Below, one piece after another: positions 63,888-64,000 of a DNA stretch of 64,000 nucleotides. The stretch covers positions 930,001 to 994,000 of the forward strand of contig NZ_PJMU01000001.1 in the NCBI RefSeq assembly GCF_002846395.1, written 5' to 3'. Each line of letters opens with the position of its first letter. Within the stretch, counting starts at the first letter, position 1. Below the pieces are notes generated by a model, which saw only the letters and a program-made list of their open reading frames with translations, searched no databases and was not told where the DNA came from. This DNA is from Pontibacter ramchanderi. GTDB taxonomy: Bacteria > Bacteroidota > Bacteroidia > Cytophagales > Hymenobacteraceae. Made by a program: the position numbers and the translations under genes.

Positions 63888-64000
63888 CTATGAGCGCTTC
63901 ACGCCTATCTTCTTTCGGAATTCGAGGGGTGTCTGGCCGGTCTTTTTCTTAAATAGCCGGGCAAAGTAGGCGGGGTCCTCGAAGCCGAGCGCGTAAGATA
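63888..64000 (-). CDS. AraC family regulator, C-terminal end (partial)
   Basis: The minus-strand frame is open from the window edge to a TAG at 63888-63890. The visible 36 residues include LGFEDPAYFARLFKKKTGQ and TPLEFRKKIG, the second helix-turn-helix and the signature tail of AraC regulators. Most of the gene lies beyond the window. Lying upstream of the SulP gene on the same strand, it may regulate that gene or the cat operon. Confidence 0.85.
   Translation of the reverse strand, partial: SYALGFEDPAYFARLFKKKTGQTPLEFRKKIGVKRS

Overview
The window looks like chromosome from a Gram-negative Bacteroidota, most likely Cytophagales/Hymenobacteraceae and Pontibacter-like (inference). The reasons are KdsB of the LPS Kdo pathway, promoters of the Bacteroidota TTG-N19/20-TAnnTTTG type, Bacteroidota-typical families and moderate GC content. 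The hexamer GGTATA/TATACC is also strikingly over-represented in the chromosomal segments, in any reading frame.

Layout. (1) 1-6.2 kb is housekeeping chromosome: the end of an NfeD-like gene, two tandem paralogous lipoproteins, kdsB, a SUI1/eIF1-like factor, a lipid kinase, a double-domain universal stress protein and gapA. (2) At 6303-6374 lies tRNA-Glu(TTC). Abutting and overlapping it is a GC-rich mobile element (about 6.3-13.3 kb) with a large serine recombinase, a MerR-like protein, an unknown protein, a DUF3987 protein and a zinc-ribbon/toprim-like protein. (3) 13.3-15.6 kb is AT-rich, with a frameshifted small gene, a TerB-like protein and two small membrane proteins. (4) 15.9-39.4 kb is a defence island. 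It holds a minus-strand operon (SNF2-type helicase, DUF4391, Type III Mod, Type III Res, DUF262-HNH), then a divergent plus-strand set (a second DUF262-HNH/GmrSD-like protein, an unknown 410-aa protein and a 371-aa HTH protein truncated at its last codons by an IS256-family element). It ends with a 1358-aa NACHT NTPase carrying a C-terminal PD-(D/E)XK-like nuclease and a coupled AAA ATPase/DUF4276 (Toprim-like) pair. (5) 39.6-55 kb is chromosome again: a PAS histidine kinase with a single-domain response regulator, an amidohydrolase/ankyrin lipoprotein pair with an AraC regulator, an EamA exporter, an FMN reductase, a large surface protein interrupted by an in-frame TAG, DUF5996, OsmC, DUF488, an SDR and a secreted M20 amidohydrolase. 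(6) 55.2-61.7 kb is a complete catechol ortho-cleavage (beta-ketoadipate) cluster, catB-catC-catA-pcaD-pcaIJ(fused)-pcaF plus a TetR regulator, followed by a SulP transporter and the end of an AraC-type regulator.

How it fits together. The cat/pca genes would turn catechol into succinyl-CoA and acetyl-CoA, with three TACGAGTA-type sites upstream of catB as candidate operators. The defence island stacks modification-dependent (DUF262), modification-protected (Type III Mod/Res) and abortive-infection-like (NACHT, AAA-Toprim) modules. A by-eye count of the GGTATA motif suggests that the recombinase element and the NACHT/AAA block are recent arrivals, whereas the Type III operon carries the host-like motif density. 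The most plausible undescribed units are the five-gene Type III/helicase/DUF4391/DUF262 operon and the divergent DUF262-HNH plus two unknown genes.
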